Positions 21,868 to 32,625 of a DNA stretch of 64,000 nt are shown here, one piece after another (the first letter of the stretch is position 1; each line of letters begins with the position of its first letter). Where the stretch lies: NCBI RefSeq assembly GCF_029168945.1, contig NC_083608.1, positions 13,968,136-14,032,135 of the forward strand. The letters run 5' to 3'. The translations under genes and the position numbers were made by a program. Under the pieces are notes generated by a model, which searched no databases, was not told the origin of the DNA, and was given only the letters and a program-made list of their open reading frames with translations. Origin of the DNA: Cannabis sativa (lineage: Eukaryota > Streptophyta > Magnoliopsida > Rosales > Cannabaceae).

Positions 21868-24362
21868 TCATACCGAGTCCTCTTGGTCTTCCAGGGATCG
21901 CCTGCGAGCCTTTAGATTGAGTTCAAGGCTTTGAGGAAGAGGAGGTGTTCGTCCCCTTCGGAAAAGAACAGCCAGAGCTTTCATTTTCCGGACAAGATCG
22001 AATACCTGCAAGATTATGCAAAGAATTATTGAAATGAACTAATAATCATCCACATATGAAGATTTTAGAGGTTGCTGTGTTTCATACCGATGATGCTTCG
22101 ATTTCTGCAACACCTTCACAACCTTTTCCACCTCCTTGCAGTAAGTCACAGTATTTTACAGCTTCATTCTCATCTTCAAATACCTACAACGCCAACAAAA
22201 AACCTTGTCAGGACCAAATGAATTTAGTCAGAGTTTGAAGGGCAAGAAATTATGATCTAGCTCTTATTATCAAAAGAAATAGGATTGTTTATAGCAATGT
22301 TTTCAATTATTAATTTAAGGGAATACCAATTTGTTAAAGTACAGAATTGGCATCTTATATTTTCAAAAATAATGTTTATCGGGCAAGAATATTTAAAATC
22401 GTACATACGTACGCTCAAGTTTAGTCACAAGCTACAGGTTACTGAATGGGTACATTGTCAAGAATAACATAGTACTACTTTCTACGAAATAACATATACA
22501 GGTTACTTTATATATAGTTTATACCAATGTATATACAATGTCAAATTACAGAATACTCGATAATCATTATCTAACATAGACATAAAGTTCTATTTAATAA
22601 TTTGGGCTATGTTTTGGATATTGGATTTTGGAGTAAAAAGAAATGTATAAGAAAAATGTAAGGAGAAAAAAGTGGGGATGATAAAAATAATAATAATTTC
22701 TTATGTTTGATATGGAAAGAATTATATAGAAAAAAAAATTCATTCAACAAAAATTTTCATATTGAACATAAAAAAATTGACTTTTTTTCTTTCCACTTTA
22801 TTTTTCTTACATTTTCCTTACGTTTTCTTTTCTAGTCAAAATTTAACTTCCAAACATAAGTTAATCAACAATACACTGAAAAAAAGTGCAAAATTGATTA
22901 ACCACTTTTGGCAACAGAAAGCCAATTTATTTAATGAATCTCCAACTAAACAAAATCTACAATGACCAAGTCTTTAACTAATACATGAAAACACTTACAA
23001 GCAGTCCTTCTCGAACATCCTCTACAAGCATTTGAAACTTTGATCCGCTTTCTGATTTTTCAGTCTGATTTCCAATTCCCGATCTCAGTTTTCCTCCTTT
23101 TGAAAACAACATCCCGAGTTCCTTCTCAACTTCACTGTCAAAAGACAAAATCTCTAAGAAAGGCAAGGACTAATGCTTGTGAGTAGGACTCCAGATATAA
23201 GAACGTATCAAACCTGCGATTTATTCTTATTTTCATAGTACACAATTGGTTTTCTCTCTGGGTTAATACATATACAGGCTTGGAAGGATCTCTCCATGGA
23301 TTGGAATCTACCACTGTTTTAAAAAAAGAGCAATGTGTAAAATATCTTTACTCATATGATAAGGATTAAGACACATTCGATTAATAAAATAAAATACAAA
23401 AATAGTCTCTTGATAGAACAAATTAATTAGTTAATCAAAAAAAAAAGACAGAACTAATTAATTAATTAGACACTATTAAACCACTTGTTTTCCATTGGAC
23501 CCCTATGCTTCATAGGATTAACTATAAATAAATATAATTGTAGCCTTTTATAATGATACTAGTTCATAGCACAACACCCAGATGGCCAGATAGCAAATAG
23601 TGGCAAAAAACCAACTCCAAAATTGAAGTAACAATCAATTAATCGAAACTTCACATACACAAAATTGTCAAGGCCAGAAGTCTTTAGTAGCAAAAGAATT
23701 TAAGCAAAAGGCCACAGCCCCAAATTTCTGAAATCGTTCATTTGCAACAGAGTAACTATATCATAAACAAATTGGACACCTCGATATGAATAGCAACATA
23801 TGATATATAGCCAAAAACTCTTTGAATCCCAATAACAGTAATAAAAAATCAAGCGATCAGCTAACATGTTGTATGTACAACCATATAATTAACTTGAAGA
23901 AAAAAATGCATCAATAGGTTTATAAAAATACTATTATATATATATATGTAATAATTATTATTATTATATACCATCGTAGCTGCTGCTATCGAAGGTCTGT
24001 TGGAGGTGTCGGCGCATATCGTAGGCACGTGACGAGACCTGCTTCACGAACTCGTCCGAAGTCCCAGGAATGGCTCCGTCTAGGTGAAGCGCTCTCTCCA
24101 CCTCTTCCGTACCGTTATCATCTTTGTCGTCATCAGTGGTTCCACCACCACCGTCTGATTTGCTAGAAGCTCGCCTGCTCCATGATCTCCTAGAGAGCTT
24201 CACGGGTGAGCTCAGGCGCGGACGGGAGAGAGAACACGAACGACGGCGACAATTCTGCAGACGACAAGAAATATAGAAACCCATTTGGCGCCGTTGCGGA
24301 GGACAGAGGGAATTATTTGGGGGTAGAACTAAAGAAGGAAAGACTGAAGAGAGTGAATCCAT
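21868..24362 (-). CDS. Plastid-targeted DUF3110-domain protein, five exons
   Basis: Coding exons on the minus strand are 24362-23972, 23313-23214, 23134-22999, 22183-22088 and 22005-21868, all with GT-AG borders. They sum to 861 nt, or 286 residues plus stop. The start lies in GCCGCCATGG. Residues 1 to about 60 are Ser/Arg-rich with few acids, like a chloroplast transit peptide. An acidic Gly/Asp stretch follows (about 75-92). From about 142 the pattern KPVYVLTQRENQL, later VFEDENEAVKYCDLL (about 210-224), matches DUF3110, a domain shared by cyanobacteria and plastids with no settled biochemical role. The C-terminus is Arg-rich. Every splice junction keeps the frame, so the gene looks intact. 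Transposons flank it on both sides; none enters its exons. Confidence 0.85.
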
Positions 24363-24604
24363 GGCGGCTGGTGGTGCTATGCTATGAATCCAATATGGAG
24401 GTATGAGAATAATATTTTGGGTCTTTTCTATGTAATATTGTGGAACAGTTTGGTAGGCGTAGTGGGATGGAAAAAGTTCTCTGCGTAAACGACTGCGTAA
24501 CTTGGTTTGGTGACACAAGAATACAGGAAAGGAAAGAAGGTTGGAGAAGGAAAATTGAGTTTTTGTGATTCTCTGTGAATCTTTGGATATTTCCTCCCTC
24601 ATGT

Positions 24605-24716
24605 CCGTTGCGGGTCCGGGTAACTGAATTATGGGGTCCGGGTCTGGGTCCGGGTAACTGAACTGTGGGGTCCGAGTTCGGGTAACTGAATTATGGGATC
24701 CGGGTTCGGGTCCGTA
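24605..24716. repeat. Short imperfect repeats upstream of the DUF3110 gene
   Basis: GGGTCCGGGTAACTGAATTATGG recurs in about three imperfect copies, with shorter GGGTCCGGGT units between, about 245-355 bp upstream of the start codon. They keep an in-frame ORF open upstream of the ATG by chance. Position suits a promoter or 5' UTR, but no role is shown. Confidence 0.6.
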
Positions 24717-24732
24717 TCCCCATATGTTTTTG

Positions 24733-25031
24733 TGAAATAATACCAAAAAATTACAAAAATACGGTTTCACGGAATTTTAAACATTTTTACGATTTTTTTG
24801 ATTTTATTTATAGAAAATACGGTCTTTTTATGTTGTAATCTTGTTAATTTTTTGTTATCTGTATGTTATTTTTTGCTGTTATTTTCATGTTACTTTTATG
24901 TAGCTTTCTTGTTGATTTTATGTTGTTTTCATGTTATTTTTTGGAAAACTGTAAAAATGTAAAAAAAACATTCTTTGAACGTAAAAATGTAAATATTTTA
25001 CAAAAAATGGTGCCTTATGTAATTATTCTTA
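24733..25031. mobile_element. MULE-like MITE, copy 1 (family M1)
   Basis: Homologous along its length to the MITE at 44084-44399, with shared ATTACAAAAATAC near the start and a TTACAAAAAATGG-type end. It is rich in runs like TTGTTATTTTTATGTT. A clear target duplication is not visible, so the ends are approximate. Confidence 0.55.
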
Positions 25032-25441
25032 TTTTTTTCCAAAAAAATTAATTAAGGGTAATAATAATAGGGAAACTTACAAAAAATACTAGATTTTGAC
25101 CCAATTTTTACAAACATACTGCCACAAGGCAAAAATAACTTTTATACTGCCTAGAGACTTTTTTTTTTCTTTCATACTGTAAACACTGAAAATAAAAAAC
25201 GAGGTCTCTATCTTCTACATTCACAGATAGAACCACCACAATAACACCAGAACAACCGAAAAACAACCATTAAATCCGGTGAGATGAAGCAGAAACATTA
25301 AAACCATTAATATTAGGGCTGTCATGGTTTTTCTAATGTTGTTTTTGGGTTGTTCCACTATTGTTTTGTATGTTTAACAAATATTGGTTTTAAATTACAC
25401 ATGTTAATCCAACCACTAAATATTTATATGAGGTAACCAAA

Positions 25442-25645
25442 ATGAAAGAATTATGGACAGTAATAGACTTAAGTTCCATTAAAGTGGTGAAATCTAGAAG
25501 ACCAAAAAAACAAGAGGATGGAAGTTGGCTGGAAAAAAAAAAACAACATAACAAATGCAGTAAATGTGGGAAGCTGAGGCACAATAAGAGAACATACAGG
25601 AAGAGACAAAAAATAAAAAGAAGGAGAACAACTAAAAAACAATAG
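25442..25645 (+). pseudogene. MULE transposase C-terminal zinc-knuckle remnant
   Basis: A 67-codon ORF reads CSKCGKLRHNKRTYRK near its end. It resembles the CCHC knuckle at the C-terminus of plant MuDR-type transposases, typically CxxCxxxGHNxxxC, with the last Cys changed to Tyr and the Gly to Arg. A basic PKKQ-type stretch precedes it. The rest of the transposase is missing, so it is a fossil. It could also be a random Lys-rich ORF. Confidence 0.45.
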
Positions 25646-26061
25646 TGGAACAACAAAAGAAAATTGCACATATATTGAAGTATATGATACTGAAGAAATA
25701 ACTTACATACGAATTTCATTATTTCCCTATTGCTATTAAAAATAGAGCAATACAATAATATTTTAAAAAAATGATATAAAAAAATGAAAGAAAACAACAG
25801 TAAAACGACATTAAAACAACAATAAAACAATAACAAAATAAATCATAAGAGTCATCAAACGATACAAACCACTCACAAAACCAGAGCTAACTATAACCCC
25901 AAAAAAAGAAAAAAAAAACATAATTTGTAAAAACAACAAAAACCCAGTAAAGTTTATGTTGTTTTAGAAAAAATAAATAAAGAAAAAAGAGATCTTTTTT
26001 ACTTAAAAAGTTTGAGTTGTCTACTCTGTAATGTTCTTCTTGAAGATATTCTCACGGGATT

Positions 26062-26203
<142 letters not shown>

Positions 26204-26489
26204 TAAACAATTGTATGGATTTGTAAACAAAAAAAAAAATAAAGAAGAACAAAAAGAAGAAGATGAACATGGGAGAGAGATGAATAGCTTAAGATGATGA
26301 AAAATGAAATGATGAAATGTGGGGTAACGTGTGATTATAAAACAAATATAATATATAATTTTTTTTTATTTGTCACTTTTTTTAAAAAAAAATGTGAGCT
26401 GTCATGATTTGACCATGAACATCACATCAACAATTGTTCTAAAAAAATTAATCAATAAATTGTAACAAACTATTCCATTTTGAAAAGTC

Positions 26490-27064
26490 TTGCCAGCTGG
26501 CATGTGTGAGAGTTTTCTCTCAAGGTTCGAAGGTTTCTGCGTTTGACGGCTTCTTGCGGCTGGGTTTTTCACGTTCCGATTATTGTGTTTTCACTGGTGG
26601 AGCATGGCTTCGAACGTGTAGGTTCTTTTTTCGTATGTTCATAGATCTTCAACATCTCAGGGTTGCGTTTTGGATTGCTTTCTCACGGGTTCTGGGTTGT
26701 TCTTCTACGCCTTTGACTGGTTTCTTGCGACTGGGTTTCTTAGGTTCTGGTTGTTGCGTTTTCATCGGAGTAGCACGGCGTCGTGTGTGTAGGGTCCCTC
26801 GTCGATCTTCCTGGGTTTCAGAAGGATCATAGTTGTGTTCTAGGGTTGATCAGATTGCGTCGTCAGTGTATACCCCCTCAACGACTGGTTCTTGCGGGTT
26901 GAACAGAGGATTGTTTGTTGGGATTGCGTCAGTGTGTAGGTTCCCTTGTTGACTGTTTCTTGTGACCGGGAGTGGTTGGATTGTGGTTTGCGACGAGGAT
27001 TGCGGGTTGGGTTTGTTTTACTCGGGTTTTTGCGACTGGGATAGTTGGAGTTTTTCTGGTTTTG
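26490..27064 (+). other. LINE 5' untranslated region with imperfect repeats
   Basis: The sequence becomes GC-richer and holds repeated blocks built on GACTGGTTTCTTGCGACTGG: about 26540-26630, 26710-26800 and 26880-26950, spaced roughly 165 bp. Such 5' UTR repeats are known in LINEs as promoter units. The exact 5' end is not resolved. Confidence 0.5.
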
Positions 27065-27986
27065 ATGGCTTCGACAAGCACAGCCATGGATGACATGGAG
27101 TTTCAATATGGGCATATAGAATTGGATGATGAGGAAGAATGTGGTTTTGAGATTGAGGATGACGTTGAGGAAGCGGTTCTGGTGGATGATCGTTGGTGTT
27201 TGGTGGGGAGGTTTTTGAATGCGAGATCGATAGATTTTGAAGCTATGAAACACACGTTGGCGGGGTTATGGAAACCGGGCAAAGGATTGTTTGTCAAGGA
27301 ATTGGGGCCGAACCTTTTCTTATTTCAGTTTTATCATGAGATCGACATTAAGCGGGTTATTAATGGCAGCCCTTGGACTTTCAATAGGCTACTATTGATA
27401 TTTGGTAGAGTTCCACGAGGTGGAGATCCGAAGGCTGTAAAGCTTAATCAACTTGATATGTGGGTACAGATTCATGGCCTTTCTATGGGATTTATGACGG
27501 AGAAAATTGTCTCTACAGCTGCAAACTACATTGGCTCCTTTGTTGAATCGGATCCTAAGAACTATAATGGTCTTTGGCGGGATTATCTCCGAGTCAGAGT
27601 GATGGTGAACATTGATGTCCCATTGAAAAGACGAATGAAGCTTAAGAAAACGGGTGGTGAGTGGTTTTATGCTAATTTTAAATACGAATTTGCTCCGACG
27701 TTTTGCTTTATCTGTGGTTTGATAGGTCATTCGGAAAACTTTTGTCCTAAGTTATTTGATACACCTGAGGATGAGATTGTTAAACCTTATGGGAGCTTTA
27801 TGCGTGCGCAACCACGAAGGAAAAATTATCTATTGAGCTCTCAGTATTTGCGTACGGGTACGGAGGCCGATGAGCAGTTTGACCATGCCTCCCCGGTGCG
27901 ACATGAGGAGGAGGATGATCGGCCAGCCATGCAAACTGGGAAGTTACCTTGTTTGGAGTTTGAGAATAATCCCCAGTCAAAGGTGG
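27065..27986 (+). pseudogene. LINE ORF1, 5' part (DUF4283 and zinc knuckle)
   Basis: ORF1 proteins of plant LINEs bind the element RNA and act as chaperones. The ATG at 27065 opens a frame with an acidic N-terminus, then a DUF4283-like domain (about residues 40-190; WTFNRLLLIFGRV and LDMWVQIHGL are typical), then a zf-CCHC_4 knuckle CFICGLIGHSENFCP near residues 215-230. The frame stops at an inserted solo LTR. It resumes in the same frame at 29301, giving about 430 residues once the insertion is removed. No other break is seen in ORF1. Confidence 0.85.
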
Positions 27987-29295
27987 TGTTGCGATATTTT
28001 GCACACGCAAGTGTACGTATCGTTTCAAGTAGTAGACTCACTAGGAGTGAGGTCGATCCCACAGGGAGTGTAGTTAAGTACGTTAAAATTAAATTTTTAC
28101 TTCTATTTGATTAAATAAAAGATAGGAAAAAAAACAATGAAGTATAAGAAAAATAGTTAGAAGCAACGATTCAAGAAAATTGATAGTTAATAAACTAGGG
28201 TGTCGATTTCAATTGTTTTTATTGAATATGGCCTAATATGATTATTTTCCTAATATTAATTCCTATGCAATAGCAGGTTTACTAAGGTAATTTATAGTCT
28301 TCTCAGATATATAAACCTCAATTACATGTAAATTTTCTACTCTCGTGATAAATTTAACATGCAACAGGCATTAAGCATAAAAACCCTATAAGCTATCTAA
28401 ACCATATAGGTACTCTCGTCCTATATCGAAATTCAGTTCTATTCTACTATAGCATATTTGACACTCACTTCTCAGATCTCGCATCAAAATCATAGACAGT
28501 TAATTGGTGATCAGGCAATTAAAAGTAATTAAGCACAAATAAAATAGAATACATAGAAATTAGGGGGAAAATTAATCATATTAAAACCATAAACAATGTT
28601 AAACAATATCCATCTAACCCTAATTAAAGTGTTTAGCTACACATGTTCATGAGAGCACAATCACACATATTAACTTTAAGAAAAGAGATAAAAATAGAGA
28701 AGGGAAGAATGCTGAAAACCCTCTGAAGAATGCCTCCAATATTGCAGTTGATCTCTCCACTTTCCATCTGTATTCTCTCTGTTTTTCTCTCTAAAATTGC
28801 TTGATGAAATCAACTCCCTTCTTCCCTTTATATAGGCATTGAAGGCCTAAAAATATGAAAAAAACGCAATATTTAAATTCCCACTCGAATTTAAATTTTT
28901 GGGAAACCTCAAACGAGATATTTTTTTCTGCTGCGTCCACTGATAGTATTTTTGCCATAACTCTCTCAATATTGCTCGGAATTGGACGATTCAAGATGTT
29001 ATGGAAAGATAAAAGAAAGATCTAGAACTTTCATGTTTTGACCTTTTCCAAAATCTGAACATAACATCGTCGAATTAAGGCTTGAAGTTTCGGCTTCCAC
29101 AATTTTCTCTATTTTAAATATCATGATATTTTTTATCTTTTTCCCATCTTTTTCTCTGATATTTTTCTAATCTTCTTCTATTTTAAATCTGTAAAAATAA
29201 AAGATAACAAGCGTAAAAATGCTCCAAACACGATTAAAACTTAATTAAAAATATACTAAACTTAATCTAAAATTAATACTAAAAATAACCTAACA
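27987..29295. mobile_element. 1.3-kb solo LTR, family S, copy 2, inside LINE ORF1
   Basis: Starts TGTTGCGATATTTTGCA and ends AACCTAACA, 1309 bp, flanked by a perfect 5-bp duplication GGTGG (27982-27986 and 29296-29300). It is homologous to the copy at 18931-20222. It has no coding content. As it lies inside the LINE it is younger than the LINE. Confidence 0.92.
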
Positions 29296-29300
29296 GGTGG

Positions 29301-29671
29301 TTGATGGTATTCCAGATTTGGTGGATGATGGGAATATTCCTCTTCATGAAAATTTGAATCATCATGGCAACAAGACTAATGTTTCCAAGTCTAGTGTCAA
29401 TGAAAGAGGAAAGTCAGTTGTGTTTGGCAATCATGTGCCAAGCGGGAAAGGTCAACCTTCACTTTTCCTTGGTGGAATTATCGGTCCACATGGAGGACAA
29501 GGAGGTCGTGGGCCTTCTACTGAGTCCAAAAGAAGGCGCCAACATGAAGGGGTTGGTGGGCCTGACTATGTTGATATGGAAGCGGAGGATAGTGCTGATA
29601 TGGATGTTAATGGACTCTCAAAAAACGAGTTCGAGGTGGGTTCTGGTTTCCAGGCCCACCGGGCATTATGA
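29301..29671 (+). pseudogene. LINE ORF1, 3' part
   Basis: Continues the ORF1 frame across the solo LTR. It is a low-complexity hydrophilic tail with a basic ESKRRRQHE stretch and an acidic segment. It ends in TGA at 29669-29671, overlapping the ORF2 start in an ATGA arrangement. Confidence 0.8.
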
Positions 29672-30723
29672 GTACATTAAGTTGGAATTGTCGTGGGATG
29701 GAAAACCCACGGGCGATACAATTCCTATATGATACTGTAGCCCATAGGAAACCGGATTATATCTTTTTATGTGAAACTTTGTGTCGTAAGGATGTGTTGG
29801 AGCGAGTTCGAGCTAAGTTGAAGTTTGAAGGTATGTTTGCGGTTGATGCATGTGGTAGGAGTGGGGGGGTTGCTTTACTATGGAGGAATAAGGAAGACGT
29901 CAAAGTGTTGAACTATGCCACGAATTTTGTGGATGTGGAGGTGCGGCCTACTGATGTTGGGGAGTGGCGTCTTACGGGGTTCTATACGGAATCTAAGAGA
30001 AGTTTGCGTGGGGCTTCTTGGGAGCAACTCCGGACGTTGGCTCGTGGAAACACTCTTCCTTGGTGTGTAATTGGTGACATGAACAATGTTTTATCTCAAG
30101 AGGACAAAAAAGGGGGACATCCCTATCCTAACTGGTTAGTTGACGGCTTCCGGGACACTATTCAGGAGTGTGGGTTAATTGATTTAGACATTGTGGGACA
30201 TCAGTTCACTTAGGAGAAAAGTCGTGGAACCGATAATTGGATAGAGGTCCGTTTAGATCGTGCTCTGGTGACAGACAGATGGCTCCAACTATTCCCACGG
30301 GCTAAACTTATTAATCTCGAGGTATCTTCTTCTGATCATTGTCCCATTTTCCTTGACTTGGTTCGGCATAATATAGCTTCCGGGAGTCGCAAATTTCGCT
30401 TTGAAAATTGCTGGCTTCGGGAACCTCTGTGTTATCAGGTGGTAAAGGAGTGTTGGGAGGAGTATAATCTAGCGGGTATCCAAGAGAAAATACAACGGTG
30501 TGGGGAATCTCTTTCGGTTTGGGGCAAAGATTATTCGGGTAATTTTGCTTCTCGTATAAAATATTGGAAGAAGGAGGTGAGGCGGTGGAAGCAAGGTAGA
30601 GATCCTGATGCTATTTCTAAATATAAGGAATCTGAGACAGAACTTTTTGAAGTTCTTACTCAAAAGGAGGTGTTTTGGCGTCAACGATCGAAACAATTGT
30701 GGCTTCAGGAGGGGGATAAAAAT
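29668..30723 (+). pseudogene. LINE ORF2, endonuclease part
   Basis: ORF2 starts MSTLSWNCRGMENPRA, the usual start of plant LINE apurinic/apyrimidinic-type endonuclease. Later marks are CVIGDMNNVL (near residue 135) and SSSDHCPIFL, the SDH motif near residue 220. This domain nicks the target DNA for target-primed reverse transcription. A single TAG at 30211-30213 interrupts it, most simply TGG to TAG, since the frame continues cleanly. The frame runs to 30723, where the Copia derivative is inserted. Confidence 0.87.
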
Positions 30724-32625
30724 TGTTAGAAATTTATTTTACCAGGATCTTAGATCTACTCACAAGTATGTTTATTAACATCCTAAATAAGAACTTTCTA
30801 AAACGATAAATTAAACACATATAAAGTTTAGGAAACCTTACATTGGGTGCAGCGGAATAATATGACTCCTTCCGTTCAGATATCTAGCCCTTGATTCCTT
30901 TCTGTAGCAGAGCATTATCAATATCTGAACCTGGATCTCTTTCTCTGAATCTTTGATGCTGAAACTCCTTTGTTGATGATCTTTCTTCACGATCTTCCTC
31001 ACTATGATTGAGGTATCACTTGATGTGTGTGGGCACTACTCATACACTAAGAAATTTCGAAATTTTAATGAACAAGAGAGAGAAGAAGTGGCAGCTAAAG
31101 ATAGGGAGAGAGAGAGGCTCAGTTTTTCTGAATCAGAAGTGTCAGGAAAAAGTCTTTTTTTTTTTTTTTGAAGCCTTCACTATCTATTTATAGCATTCCA
31201 CTAGGGTTAGATTTGAATTATATGGCATTAAAATAATAAAAAGAATTAACTTAAAATACACACAATAGGTGGCCGGCCATGCCTTAGTGGATTGGGCCTT
31301 GGGTTTTGCAATTTTGCAATTTTAACACCTTTTGTATCTGATTTTCTCAAAAATGCCAATTTCCTAATTCAACCATTTAAATGCCAATTCTAACTATTTA
31401 ATAACTATAAATAATTATTAAATAATATTGTCATTTATCATATTTATTAATTGAACCATACAAAGTATCATAATTAACAAATATGCCCCTATTAACTCTT
31501 TCTTTACAATTTCGCCCTTACTTAGTGAAAATTTCACAAATAGACATAGTCTAACTTGTGAATTATAATTGATTAATCAAAACCAATTACATGAGTCTTA
31601 CAAGCAATATTATCTCAACTAGTGGGGGGACCATGGGTCTATATAACCGAGCTTCCAATAAGTAGATCAAGAATTTAGCACTAAAATTCACTAACTTATT
31701 AATTCTTCGTTGAATCCACGCATAGAACTTAGAATTGCACTCTCAGTATATAGAATGCTCTATATGTTCCACCATATAGACACATCATTAGTTATCCATT
31801 GTTATAATCCTAATTTGATGAATTATCCTCTATATGAATGATCTACACAATAAAGGAATTAAATTACCGTAACACCCTACTATGTATTTTATCCTTAAAA
31901 CACTTGACCCCGTATAAATGATATTTCAGCTTATGTGAAATGAGATCTCCACCATTTATTTTCGTTTGGTCAAGCTCGAAGGTGATCATCCTTTGCTTAC
32001 TATTCGCCAGATAGAAGCTATAGATTCCATGTTTATGCTAGCGCTCCCACTCAATTGCACTACCGTGTTCCCAAAAAGTACGTATCACCCTGACCTAAAA
32101 GTAGACTTAACTAACAATTCAAGGAACACGAATAGCCTTTCAAGATTGAGCCTAATCATAACAGGATTAAGATCATTTGATCTAGGATCAACTAGGCGAT
32201 ATTGACTTGAATAGATATTACGGTAAGTTTAATAAATCTAAGTCAAAGTTCAATATCGGTCCCTTCCGATGCATACTCCATGCATCCAACCTGAGCTTTA
32301 CTTTAACCAATGTTCTGGAAAGAACATAGTATTTCTCCAAATACAAGTAAACTCTTGTTGTAGATTATCATATCAGTAAAACCCTGTGTCTAATAAATCT
32401 AGGAAACTTTATTCACATAGTCATGTTTACTTTCCAATGTGTTGACGACACAATAAACAGGATCAAGTATGTGAAAAGGGTTTCAGATGAATTTATACAT
32501 TATATACATATAATCATGAAATAAATCATGTGAACCATGCAACATTAAATGTTATTTCTGATCTATATTAATAAGTAAATCTGATTATATTGAAATGAGT
32601 TTTATTTAGGGCATAAAACCCAACA
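30724..32625 (-). repeat. 3' LTR of Copia derivative B
   Basis: Starts TGTTAGAAATTTATTTTACC and ends AAACCCAACA on the plus strand. The minus-strand TATA box CTATAAATAG is at 31184-31193, so U3 is about 1.4 kb and R-U5 about 0.46 kb. Confidence 0.93.

Noticed and set aside
24363..24770. Upstream in-frame extension of the DUF3110 protein to a Met at 24770
   Set aside because: The extension is low-complexity and repeat-derived; the ATG at 24362 has a strong context and begins a transit-peptide-like sequence.
26506..26832. 108-codon ORF before LINE ORF1
   Set aside because: It covers repeated 5' UTR blocks and has no domain; ORF1 begins at 27065 with a recognised domain order.
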